A stretch of 64,000 nucleotides of DNA from contig JAHEWK010000022.1 of assembly GCA_020740775.1 (NCBI GenBank), positions 372,001 through 436,000 of the forward strand, in the 5' to 3' direction. The notes beneath the pieces are model-generated. The model did no database searches, was not told the DNA's origin, and was given only the letters and a program-made list of their open reading frames with translations. Positions 33,481-43,072 of the stretch are shown piece after piece (position 1 is the stretch's first letter; each line of letters starts with the position of its first letter). Origin of the DNA: Ilyonectria destructans (taxonomy: Eukaryota > Ascomycota > Sordariomycetes > Hypocreales > Nectriaceae). The translations under genes were made by a program, and so were the position numbers.

Positions 33481-34043
33481 GTGCGGTTGCTGGGCGAAGG
33501 TCCTGTCAAGGGCGACTGTGACACAATCCATCAGTGAGTGGAGTGGGAGATTGAACGTAATGGTGTGAGAGTGGGCAGATGGGGTAGAGTGGGCAGAGAG
33601 AAAGTGCGTGAGCCAAGGAGCCTCTGGTCATCAGAGGTCAACTGACCAGGCCTTTGCGGGGTTGGCATTAGTCCCATCTCATCTCACGCTTGGTGGGCAA
33701 AAGCTCCAGATCCGTAAGCAAAACAAGTTCAAGAACAACCTTGGCGACTCCAAGTGTTCCGATTTGTCGAGACCTCGCTAGGAGCAGAGCTGCCTACCTG
33801 GGCCGAGACCTCTCTTCGTTGCCGACTGTCTCAGCCGCCCCCAGCTTTGCGGGGAAAGGTACCGAAGAGGAAGTTACACTACCGATTCGCTCCCGTTAAT
33901 TGGCCTTGATCAGGTGGCTTCAGGGGTCTTTATCCAATCCGACTCGTTCCAGTGGGCCCGGACAACCACGGTGTTCCTCGAGCGCCGTGGTGGAGGCGAT
34001 GACTCGGCGTTTCGGAAAAACGCAAGCTGCCGAAGGGGACCCA
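33481..34043. other. Intergenic, promoter of the Zn2Cys6 gene then unassigned sequence
   Basis: No gene recognised. The right border is the 3' tail of the LINE. Confidence 0.45.
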
Positions 34044-35436
34044 TAGTAGTAGTAGGAGTAGATTTATTACGCCCGGGAGAACGGATCTCATAGGGCCATG
34101 GAATACGCTATGCTATTTACATTTCTGCCACCTTCAATCCTGACCACAAGTAAAGCCCCACTTTCTCTCCCTGGATCGCTTTCGCTTGGCCTCGCTTGAC
34201 TCTCTCTGACAGGCCTGCTTGAAGGCCAATTTCTCCAAGTGTTCAGCATCCTATCCTCAGCAGCTGAAGCGTGGTCTGTCAAAATGAGGCTGTATTGTGT
34301 TAGTATTGTGCCACTGTTTCCTGGTTCCGGCTGTTAGTATGTCCCATTCTCCTACTTCACTCCCAACCTTCCTGTCTTCATCGCAAATTTGATCGTTGCT
34401 CCCACCGCCTGTAGGTTAGGTGACCACTTCGGTCCGTCCGATGCCGACTTTCCTCCCAGAAAGAATGAGAGGTTTCCCATCTCGCTTTGTCCGATTCGCC
34501 GCATGCCTTCGCGTTGTGCATCCCACTTGCTGCAGCGAAAGAGAAAATGTTCCATCGTCTCGACTGCCCTTCCACAGTCGCACAAGTCTGATTCCACTGC
34601 ACCGATCCTCGACAGGTAGCTGTTAATCCTCGCCATTCCCGTGCGCAACTGCGAAAGCGTATCTGCTTCGCGTCTCTTCAGTCCGCCGTATAAAACCTTT
34701 GTGTGTATGCCTGGTAGCGCTTTGTCAACCCTCTTGGAGAAGCCGCCCACTCTGTCCGGTAGTGTTTGGTGCTGTTGTAGCTGCTTTCGCGCTAGTCTTA
34801 TCCGCGTCGATCGGGCTTGGTACGGCTGTGTTTCTGGCATGCGCCCCGATTCAGTTGCTCTCTGCGCCTGTCTCTTCGCCTTAGGCCCCAAGGGGAACGC
34901 ATCATCCCGAGAGGGTACCCAAATCATCTTGACCCTGTTGTTGCCTTTTCTTAGCCGTCGGATGTGGTTGTAGATTTCTCGGATGGCGCACTGTCCCGAT
35001 TGTTGTCGTGGCCGCGCGATCGCCTTCAGTGCTGACTGGCCGCTTGACAGTATATGTACAATAGCAACTAGTGCCCTATTGGTTATTAGCCACCGGGCGG
35101 AATAAATTGAGTGAGTGAGTGAGTATGGTAAGCCTTCGGTCCCGTAATCCGTCAGGCATGCATCGCAATGGCATCGCTATCGCCCCTAGCTCGGCTGTGT
35201 AGGGGTTCTGGTCGTCTCGCGAGCCGAGAGTGACCGAGTACCTGGCCATGACCCTATTCTCTTGCCCTGCTGCTTTGTGGCTGATGATGCCTCCCATGCC
35301 CGTCATTCCTCCTCTGTCGGAAGCGCTGGTCGCGATGGTGATGTCTTCGACGCTGTTGGCTGCCGCTATCGCCACCTTCCGATCTGCCTCACACACCAGC
35401 GACACGCGGGGGTGCCACGGCGGTGCTGAGGGTATC
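34044..35436 (-). mobile_element. 5'-truncated Tad-like LINE (copy 1) ending in a TACTAC-type tail
   Basis: Read on the minus strand, the fragment carries the RNase H and C-terminal zinc-knuckle part of a non-LTR reverse transcriptase, then a 3' UTR (GGGCGTAATAAATC), and ends in a short microsatellite (TACTCCTACTACTACTA) at 34061-34044. Tad-clade LINEs often end in simple repeats rather than poly-A. Its 5' end lies at or next to the nested DNA elements that start at 35439. Confidence 0.8.
34352..35405 (-). pseudogene. LINE RNase H and C-terminal fragment, frameshifted
   Basis: The first frame (35405-35076) reads TIATSASDRGGMTGMGG...YSVTLGSRDDQNPYTAEL, the start of RNase H. After a GAGT microsatellite near 35110 the frame changes, and the protein resumes with ARPRQQSGQCAIREIYNH and then KMIWVPSRDDAFPLG to the end at 34352. 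A cysteine/histidine knuckle is visible near the end (CDCGRAVETMEHFLFRC). The upstream polymerase is missing, so it is inactive. Confidence 0.85.
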
Positions 35437-35993
35437 TACAGTGGGGTTCCAAAAGTCTTGCAACACCCCCCTTTTCACACCAAAACCTACCCTAAACACT
35501 CCTCAATAAATATATCAGATAACCCCTTAAGATAAAGATTATAAGTAATATAGGTAATTTATTAATTATCTGTACAATATATACTTTTTTTAATAAAATA
35601 TCTTAATATTTAAAGGTGCTATAATTCGTTAAAGCTGATAGTATTTTGAAAGCCTTACTACAGAAGGGTTTAGTGGATACTATAGTGGAGTAAGATTGCA
35701 GAAATATATAACTTTTATTTAAAGGTAAGTATATAAATAGAGAGGATAATAAGAAATATATAAAAATATATCTATAGATATTTAATTAAATTAGTATATA
35801 TTTCTAACGTGCATGATAAGCAAGCCGGTCAAACAAGCAAACCGGTCAATTATACTGTACAGCTAAAAGTGTAAACATTAAATTTTCTAAAACAGGCTAT
35901 TTAATTAATATATTTTAAAGGAATTAAATGTAGATTCTTTAGAAAAAAAGTTATAATATTGTATTTTCCTTAGACTTTTAATTAATTTATTTA

Positions 35994-37853
35994 ACGTACA
36001 TGATAAGCATGTGTGCCATCCAAGTATGTGTGCCACTTTTTCCTGCTACACCTAACTTTTCACTTGATCAATTGATTCCCCTACCACTAAATATGTCAGA
36101 CCCAAATTATGAAGCTAGAATCCTTCTTGCCCTTCAGGCCCTTCAAAATAACACCAAATTAAGCATCCGACGCGCTGCAGATATATAAGGTCAATTGTAT
36201 GACCTTAGGTCGCCGACAGAATAGCCTTCAATCTCGACGCGATTGGATCCCAAAGTCACGCCGATTATCTGATCTAGAGGAACAGATCATAGTTCAGTTT
36301 ATTCTCGACCTAGATTCGCGAGGATTTCCTCCCCGACTGCGTGCTGTTGAAGAAATGGCCAACCGACTGCTCGCCGACCGTGATGCGCCACCTGTCGGCA
36401 AGCGCTGGGCTCATAACTTCGTTGCGCGACACCAAGAGCTAAAGACGCGTTTTTTTCGTAAATATGACTACCAGAGAGCTAAATGCGAAGATCCAACTAT
36501 TATTCGCGATTGGTTTAGGCTTGTGGCGAACGTAATCGTGAAGTATGGCATCCGATCAGATGATATCTACAACTTTGATGAGACTGGCTTCCTTATGGGT
36601 ATGATTGCAAGCGGAATGGTCGTCACAGGTTCAGAAAGGCATGGACGACCAAAATCGGTGCAGCCTGGAAACCGGGAATGGATTACGGTGATTCAGGCGA
36701 TCAATGCGGAAGGCTGGGCGATTCAGCCGTTCATCATAGGTGTGGGCCAATATCACCTCGCCAACTGGTACCAAGAGAGCAACCTCCCGGGCGATTGGGC
36801 TATTGCAACCTCCAAAAATGGCTGGACCGATAACGAGATAGGCCTTAAGTGGCTAAAGCACTTTGATCGGTGTACAACCAAGCAATCAGTTGGTCGCTAT
36901 CGTCTTCTGATCCTCGACGGGCACGAAAGCCACCACTCCGTCAACTTTGAGAGATATTGTGAGAAGAACCAGATCATTAAGCTCTGTATGCCACCTCACT
37001 CGTCTCATCTACTTCAGCCTCTTGATGTCGGGTACTTTGGCCTGCTGAAAAAGGCTTATGGTCGAGAAATAGAGCATCTGATCAGATGCTCTATAACCCA
37101 CGTTTCAAAGACCGAGTTCTTCCCGGCCTTTTACGCTGCTTACCAAGCTACTACGACAGAACAAAACATCAGGTCATCTTTTAGAGGGGCCGGGCTTGTC
37201 CCTCTTAACCCAGAAAGTGTGGTCTCAAAGCTTGATGTGCAGCTACGGACCCCAACGCCAGTTGAGGAGGAGGCTGAGCCCTCGACCACTTGGGTTTCAA
37301 AGACACCAAAGACAGTCCTTGAGGCTGAATCTCAATCTAAATACCTCGAAAGACGAATTAGAAGGCATCATAGTAGCTCTCCAGAGTCAATTATAGAAGC
37401 TATAAAGTCTAATACTAAGGCAGTTAAGGTAAGTATGCATGAGATGGCATTATTGAGGGCTGAGGTACAAGATCTTCGACAGGCGAATGAGATACTAAGC
37501 CGGCGCCGGAGAGCAAAAAGAACCCGGCTACAGAAAAGAGGGGTAATGACAGTAGAGGAAGCAAGGCAAGCAATTGATCAGATGGATGTTGATGCGCAGG
37601 TAGTTGCGGAATCGTCGAGAAGTGGTAGTTGAGGAAGGTCAGTCAGACCGGGCGTTCGGTGCTGTAGAATATGCAGCAAGCCCAGGCATAATGCAAGAAC
37701 ATGTCAGGTAGTGATTGAGACGTCCGGAGAAGAGTATAGCGAGTAGTTTTAGTTGATTAATTGATTTGTTGCGTTTTTATGGCGATTTATGTATTATAGG
37801 TGTAGAAAAAGTGGCACACATACTTGGATGGCACACATGCTTATCATGTACGT
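35994..37853 (+). mobile_element. Inner layer of the nest: pogo/Fot1-like transposon, 1860 bp, TA duplication
   Basis: The ends are ACGTACATGATAAGC at 35994 and its inverse ending at 37853, with TA at 35992-35993 and 37854-37855. The subterminal repeat is TGTGTGCCA, twice at each end. It carries a nearly full-length transposase. It is the youngest and best preserved DNA element in the window. Confidence 0.9.
36093..37632 (+). pseudogene. Near-intact pogo/Fot1-like transposase with one frameshift
   Basis: The frame opens at the ATG at 36093 (MSDPNYEARILLALQALQ, an N-terminal helix-turn-helix) and stops at 36186-36188. A second frame resumes at once and runs open to 37632, 477 codons from its first ATG. 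A two-base contraction in the TA run at 36181-36187 explains the shift. The rest has the CENP-B-like DNA-binding domain (NRLLADRDAPPVGKRWAHNF) and all three catalytic acidic motifs: YNFDETGF, LILDGHESHH and LLQPLDVGYF. A coiled-coil-like tail follows. It is related to the decayed transposase at 12733. Confidence 0.9.
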
Positions 37854-38309
37854 TAGCTTATTATATTTAAAAATAAGAAAAAAGACAGTGTGAATAAGCT
37901 TTTTCTTAATAATTCTATAAAAAGAAATTATAAAAAATCTAAAAAAGTCTCTTATATAATTTACTACCTAATTAATCTACGTCTAAGTTTTTAGCTATTT
38001 TGACTTTAGTTTAAATATTTAAGAGTTTTTTTAAAATTGCGATTTAAGGTGTAAATCTTACTGACCGGCTTACTTGTCTGACCGGCTTGCTTATTATACA
38101 CGTTATTTTATTTTGAATTTTAGAAGTAGTATTTAAATATATATAGCTGCAATAAGTTAGGGTGTTTTGGTGTAAAAAGAGGGGTATTGCAAGACTTTTG
38201 GAACCCCACTGTAGCGGTGCGGAATACTACAAGAGCGCAAATTCAGATAAAACAGGTGGGCCATCCCCGGACCAAGGGATGGGCCGTGCTGGTTCAAATA
38301 CGCCCGGGC

Positions 38310-38496
38310 TGTCACGGGCCAGGGCCCATATCCTTGCGGCTGTGCCGCAAGACGTACGAGGCTCGTGCGCGCCAGGGACGGGAAATCGTTCCACAGCTCA
38401 GGGGCATTTGGGAACTTCTTTCTTTCTTCTTCATCTTTGATGTAAATAGCATCCTGGACTAGATAGCTGGAATCCAGCTACTAGAGGCCGTTCACA
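38310..38496 (+). repeat. Solo LTR, 187 bp, target duplication CGGGC
   Basis: It begins TGTCACGGGCCAGGGCCC and ends CCGTTCACA, flanked by CGGGC at 38305-38309 and 38497-38501. Same family and exact length as 15072 and 39033. Confidence 0.92.
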
Positions 38497-39032
38497 CGGG
38501 CCATTGTGGGTCTGATCGATTTGGGGGCCTCAATTTGTGCTTTTGCTTGAGGGACTGAGACTGGGGCGGTCAGGTCGTGTGCTGGACTGGCGCCCGCGGA
38601 GTCTTTCGTGGAGCCATAAGGCTGCGTCCACAGTGATTCGATGGGAGTCGTATGTCTCGACCTCTGTGGGACGGAATGTAGGCAGGTGAGCCGCGACAGT
38701 CGGCAGGCCCCGCCACCGACCCTGGTTGCACCTGTCACAGTGGCGCGTGTCTCCCTGTCCTCTGGCGCCCGGGCCCTTCGACAGCCGAGTATCGCTCTCC
38801 ACCGCCAAGTTCGAGTCCGTCTTCCCCAAGCTGGAGGAGGTCCTCCCCGAGCTCTCTCCCTCGAGTTTATCTACCAGACCGAGATTGGTCAGCTCTGCAA
38901 CCTCCTCACCGGTGTTACGGCTTGGTCCCCCGTAACAGGGCTCGTTTATAAGACAGCTGGCGCACCTAGTTGATTGCTACGATTGCGATCAATGCCCAAT
39001 CTTTTGCCCAGTGGCGTAACGGTACAGGTGCC
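38497..39032. other. Sequence between two inverted solo LTRs, unassigned
   Basis: About 530 bp, GC-rich. The plus strand around 38820-38910 has a short coding-like stretch (EFIYQTEIGQLCNLLTGV), which may be an old gene or gag-like fragment. It does not resolve into a recognisable domain. Confidence 0.35.
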
Positions 39033-39219
39033 TGTGAACGGCCTCTAGTAGCTGTATTCCAGCTATCTAGTCCAGGATGCTATTTACATCAAAGATGAAG
39101 AAGAAAGAAAGAAGTTCCCAAATGCCCCTGAGCTGTGGAACGATTTCCCGTCCCTGGCGCGCACGAGCCTCGTACGTCTTGCGGCACAGCCGCAAGGATA
39201 TGGGCCCTGGCCCGTGACA
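39033..39219 (-). repeat. Solo LTR, 187 bp, inverted orientation, target duplication GTGCC
   Basis: This is the reverse-oriented copy, flanked by GTGCC at 39028-39032 and 39220-39224. Separate duplications show that the two LTRs facing each other here arrived independently. Confidence 0.92.
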
Positions 39220-39442
39220 GTGCCAGTAACAACCGCCCCCGCGGACAAGGGTCATACCTCTGAACTAGTTTGGCTTAATATAGCGCGCGCTAGTACTACT
39301 CTCCCTTTGACTGCCATAAGGCAACATCTTGGCTTGGCGCCCCACAACACCCCTGCCGGGATCGCGGTACAAGGGAGTGACTTAAAGCGCGTTCAGAAAC
39401 AACACCAGCTAATTCCTCATACAACGCGTTCTCTGTGTTCCT

Positions 39443-40234
39443 ATGGATTCCCAACTGCCCCCAAGCCAAGCAGTCAACGCGTATGACGACAAGAGCTTCA
39501 TCCGCGTTGACTATCACAGCCGCCGTGAGCAGCCAACGGATAATACGTGCCGGCCAAATAAAAATCCGGTCCCGGACTGCGGCGATGACTTCAAACCGAT
39601 GGACTTGGGGCCAAACCGGCCCTTTGAGATAACAGCCTTGCCCCAACAGCCACTGTTGCTTTTCCAAGCTTTCTTACCTATTTCCCTAGTAGAGAGCTGG
39701 GTCAGCTATACTAATAGCTGGGTCAGCCACCTCCTGCAGCAGCACGAAGCTGGCAGCCGCAGATTGAAGCCGCAGTTGCGGCTGTTGCTCTGGAAGCCGA
39801 CCTCTGTTGCTGAAATCTACATATGGCTCGCGATCGTGATTTATATGCAACTACATAAGGAGACAAAGATCGAGACCTATTGGAAGCCTTCTGAAGCTGG
39901 GAAGATGCTAGCAGACCATCCGATCACCAATTTTATGTCTAAATATCGATTCCAACTACTATCATGGCATATTCGCATTTTCGACTTTACAACTATCGAT
40001 CAGAAGCCTGATGTGACCTTCTACGGCCAGACCTACAGCCGGGTCAACGCCTGGTCTGACTACATACAGCATACGTCTACCCTTTTCGTTATCCTAGGCA
40101 CATGTATCGCTGTAGATGAGTGTATGGTCCGCTTCCTCAGCCAGTCCTATGATACAACAACCGTCCCTAGCAAACCTATTCCCACAGGCTTCAAAGTGTG
40201 GGCTGTGGCCCAACAAGGCTATTTCTGTATATAA
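39443..40234 (+). pseudogene. piggyBac-like transposase (DDE_Tnp_1_7), N-terminal 263 residues, truncated
   Basis: The start MDSQLPPSQAVNAYDD leads into a low-similarity N-terminus and then typical piggyBac-like words: AEIYIWLAIVIYMQLHK, HPITNFMSKYRFQLLS, and the first catalytic Asp in GTCIAVDECMVRF. It continues to PIPTGFKVWAVAQQGYF and then breaks. A 17-G run and the LTR at 40281 follow. The second half, with the other catalytic residues, is absent. Confidence 0.85.
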
Positions 40235-40280
40235 TGGCCGCTGCGAGCCCTCTATTAGATGCCGGGGGGGGGGGGGGGGG

Positions 40281-40702
40281 TGTAACGGGCTGTGCCCGTA
40301 GGTGGTGGCCTCGGGAACCCTCGGCCTTTCGTGGCCCACTTTTTACCTTTAAGCCACCATGATGAGTATATTTATGGATGGACCTCCTCTACTCTCTTTC
40401 TTTTCTTCTTCTTTCCTTAAGTTTGGTATACTCTGTAGAGTGGCCTAGTGTGAAAGGCTTCTAGCGAGTTGATTCAACTAACTAGTCCCTATGCTGTTTA
40501 CTTTCAAGATGAAGAAAGGAAAGAATGTAAATACAAACTGGGTGCGTGAAGACGCGTTATATCTTCTTTAATATAGAAGATTCGAGAATCAACTCGATGG
40601 CGCTGTGGAGAAGAATTCAGGCTTGGCGGCAGAGCCGCCAGCCAAGTGGGCCTGACCCGTTACACCTAGCTAGTTGCAATACACTACCTTGAGACCGTTA
40701 CA
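40281..40702 (+). repeat. Solo LTR of a second family, interrupted by another solo LTR
   Basis: It starts TGTAACGGGCTGTGCCCG and ends GAGACCGTTACA, with GGGGG on both sides as target duplication. Without the insertion at 40449-40664 and one duplication it is 201 bp. An uninterrupted relative lies at 42822. Confidence 0.85.
40449..40664 (-). repeat. Solo LTR of a third family, 216 bp, nested; target duplication CCTAG
   Basis: On the minus strand it begins TGTAACGGGTCAGGCCC and ends GCCTTTCACA. CCTAG flanks it at 40444-40448 and 40665-40669, while the empty site in the 42822 copy has a single CCTAG. It contains the hairpin GGCGGC-TCT-GCCGCC. Confidence 0.9.
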
Positions 40703-40734
40703 GGGGGGAAGAAGACATCAGCGCTCATCATATG

Positions 40735-40784
40735 TCAATCAAATCAACTTTGGGGTCAAAGTTGATTTGTTTGATTTGATTGAT
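40735..40784. repeat. Perfect 12-bp hairpin with GGGT loop
   Basis: AAATCAACTTTG (40741-40752) and CAAAGTTGATTT (40757-40768) form the stem. Outer TCAATC/GATTGA sequences extend the pairing after a small bulge. It lies next to the hAT fragment and may be part of its subterminal region. Confidence 0.7.
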
Positions 40785-40858
40785 GCCCTATATCAATTCC
40801 GTGTGTGGCGGTCCCTACATACCTCGAGTATGAAGCCATCCCCTAGGTATCCCTTACG

Positions 40859-41787
40859 TCAGTTACCCACCCAACTACCCAGCTTTACCCCACCGTGCCT
40901 GACCCAGTTCTTGAGGCACTGAACACGTTCCAGTGTATCTGCGCCCATTGAGAGCCTCTGAAACGTCAATGTCAGCTTGGCTAGGCTGAATTGCCTCTCG
41001 CAATCACTTGCCATTGCTGGAATAGCAAAGACATCCAGAGCAAAGCCGCTTAGTGATGGAAAAGAAGCTTTGTGATCTCTCCACCATTGGATAGGATCCT
41101 GCGTATCCTGTGGTTCGAGACGGAAATACCTGTTCAGCTCGCTGATATTGCCACCTATTGCAAACGCTTTCTTCGTCTTGCTATTAATCCATTGGGTGTA
41201 CTGGTCATCATCCTGACCCATCGTCCTTGGCGTTGCGTCGTACTGCACCGCTTCCTCGTATTCCTCCTGGTTCGTGTCGTACCAACGGGCGAAGTAGTCC
41301 TTTATTCCCACCTTGGCATCGCGAACCCAGGGTAATTGCTCCTCCAAGACCCAAGTAGCCTCTAGCCAGCTTATCCCGAATCTCGGGTGAAGAATGATCG
41401 CTGCTGCGAATAAGGGAGATTCTCCGAGTTTGTTGTAATACTCATCCAGCTTCTTCCACTCGTTGTTAATTGATGCCCGGATATACGCTCGATGGTCTGC
41501 TGGTAATGTGCTCTTCTGTGAGATCTCGGAGGCCGGAGGCTTTTCCACCGTGGAATATTCAGTTTGAGAATGCTCTGGTAAGGCAGATTCCGTGAACCTC
41601 AACGTTTGGCTCCACTGTTGGGCTGCGCAAACCTCATCCGCGTTAAAGCGGGCAGGGCGACGGCGAGGTCTTCCGGAAGGATCTCAACCACAATACAGCT
41701 CCGTACGGAAGCAACGGAAGCACCGGAGGCACCGGAGGCACCGGAAGCATCAGAATCACTAGAAGACATCTGTTGAATTGGAGGCAT
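40859..41787 (-). pseudogene. Internally deleted hAT transposase
   Basis: The minus strand has an N-terminal piece from an ATG at 41787 (MPPIQQMSSSDSD, then a GAS-rich microsatellite and LPALTRMRFAQ). At about 41600 it joins, in another frame, a C-terminal piece of 247 codons. That piece has ILHPRFGISWL, VFAIPAMASDCERQFS and the hAT dimerisation end LERVQCLKNWVRHG. The central catalytic region is missing. This is a typical non-autonomous deletion derivative. Confidence 0.85.
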
Positions 41788-42206
41788 GGAACACCAGGGC
41801 TCCAGGATGTCACGTGTAGAATAGGGAGGCCCTCGGGCCCCACTTATAGGCCCGGAGTGTAGTCCAAAGCAGACAGCCCCTGAGAACAGATACACAATAC
41901 ACACACATGTTCAAGGTCATCAAATGGTCACATAAGCAATCCAACAACATCACAGCATTGAACAAAATGACGGTTTTGGTGGTGGCAGGTAAGAAAACAT
42001 AGGTGCAAATGATGTTTCGTCATGTACCGATTGAAGTGCGGAGTAAAAGTGGGTACAATAGTGGGTATTTTGGGCTTGGCAAAAATGGAGCCCATTGGCA
42101 GTTGATGGGATACAAAATGCACATTTTCAACCACAAAAGAAAAGCTTAAGAAAAATTGTAAAAATAAATTTATTCCAAGAATTCAGTTCAGAATTGAATA
42201 AAAATT

Positions 42207-42794
42207 TTAATATTTTCTGGGTCTTTTAACCTCAAGGCCTTTGCGGGTGCGTACAACGGATAGTTCTTCCGCCTCCGAATTTGAACTTTCATCCTCGGGC
42301 TCCCCACCAACCTCGATCACATCCTCAACGGTCCTTGTCTCTCCAGTCACCTGAATCGGCTCGTAAATAGTTTCATCGATCACTAGAGCCTCGGCAAGAG
42401 TCATGAACTTCTTGTTGGGATTGGGTATAGCCTTTCTCTTCTGGCCTCTACTCAACCGGCTGACTTCCTCCTCCAGACTGGCTATACTTGCGCTCATGGA
42501 GGCTATCATTGACTCCTGGGCTTCAAACCCTCTAAATATCACAGAATAGCGTCCTCTGGTTGAAGGGATCTTGTTCTTTCCCAGATCTCTGATATGACGG
42601 CTAGTTTTTGGTGTATCATCAGCGTTGAGTTGCACGTCTCTGAGACCGTCCGATTCAGGCGTAGTTTCCTTCTTGTCTGGTTGAATCTCTGAATGCATGA
42701 GAGCTTTCTGTCGTGATTTGGACAATTTTCTGTCATTCTCCAACCTAAGAGTATATTTTTCTTGGCCATGCCCACTAGAGCCTCTTTGAGCCAT
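42207..42794 (-). pseudogene. C-terminal tail of a pogo-type (DDE_1) transposase
   Basis: The open 195-codon frame has a charged coiled-coil-like centre (MIASMSASIASLEEEVSRL) and the recurrent tail motif KRKAIPNPNKKFMTLAEAL. Directly upstream, before the LTR at 42822, are words resembling the DDE core (HNHIAVEWLKEAL), so the gene was broken by the LTR or a deletion. Confidence 0.65.
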
Positions 42795-42821
42795 TCAACT
42801 GCGATATGGTTGTGTGCCCAG

Positions 42822-43018
42822 TGTAACGGGCTGTGCCCGTAGGTGGCCTCGGGAACCCTCGGCCGTTCGTGGTCCACTTTTACCTTTAAGCCACCATGAC
42901 GAGTATATTTATGGATGGGCCTCTTCTACTCTCTTTCTCTTCTTCTTCTTTCCTTAAGTTTGGTATACTCTGTAGAGTGGCCTAGCTAGTTGCAATACAC
43001 TACCTTGAGACCGATACA
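42822..43018 (+). repeat. Solo LTR, second copy of the TGTAACGGGCTG family, 197 bp
   Basis: It is nearly identical to the parts of 40281-40702 outside the nested LTR. The two flanks do not share a 5-bp duplication (CCCAG versus TATAC), so one border may be rearranged. Confidence 0.85.
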
Positions 43019-43070
43019 TATACTAATACTAATTAGTATATACTAATACTAAACTAATTAGTATTAGTAT
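43019..43070. repeat. AT palindromic tract built from TACTAATA/TATTAGTA
   Basis: Repeated TACTAATACTAATTAGTA-type units form imperfect dyads between the LTR end and the LINE start. Confidence 0.65.
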
Positions 43071-43072
43071 CC

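Larger units (their letters stand above)
35807..38103. mobile_element. Middle layer of the nest: pogo-type MITE (about 435 bp own sequence), TA duplication
   Basis: The left end ACGTGCATGATAAGC at 35807 and the right end GCTTATTATACACGT at 38103 are inverted partners, with TA at 35805-35806 and 38104-38105. Each end has two subterminal CCGGTCA motifs. There is no coding sequence of its own. It is itself interrupted by the element at 35994. Confidence 0.85.
35439..38211. mobile_element. Outer layer of a nested set: Tc1-like MITE (about 474 bp own sequence), TA duplication
   Basis: The ends are TA-CAGTGGGGTTCCAAAAG at 35439 and the inverse CTTTTGGAACCCCACTG-TA ending at 38211. The inverted repeats extend about 50 bp. 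The sequence is AT-rich with no ORF of its own. It is split by the element at 35807-38103. Confidence 0.85.

Noticed and set aside
38310..39219. Retrotransposon with inverted LTRs
   Set aside because: Each LTR has its own distinct 5-bp duplication, and the interior lacks retroviral-type domains.
40281..43018. Full-length LTR retrotransposon between the two TGTAACGGGCTG LTRs
   Set aside because: The interior holds hAT and pogo fragments, no gag or pol. The first LTR has its own GGGGG duplication, so they are separate insertions.
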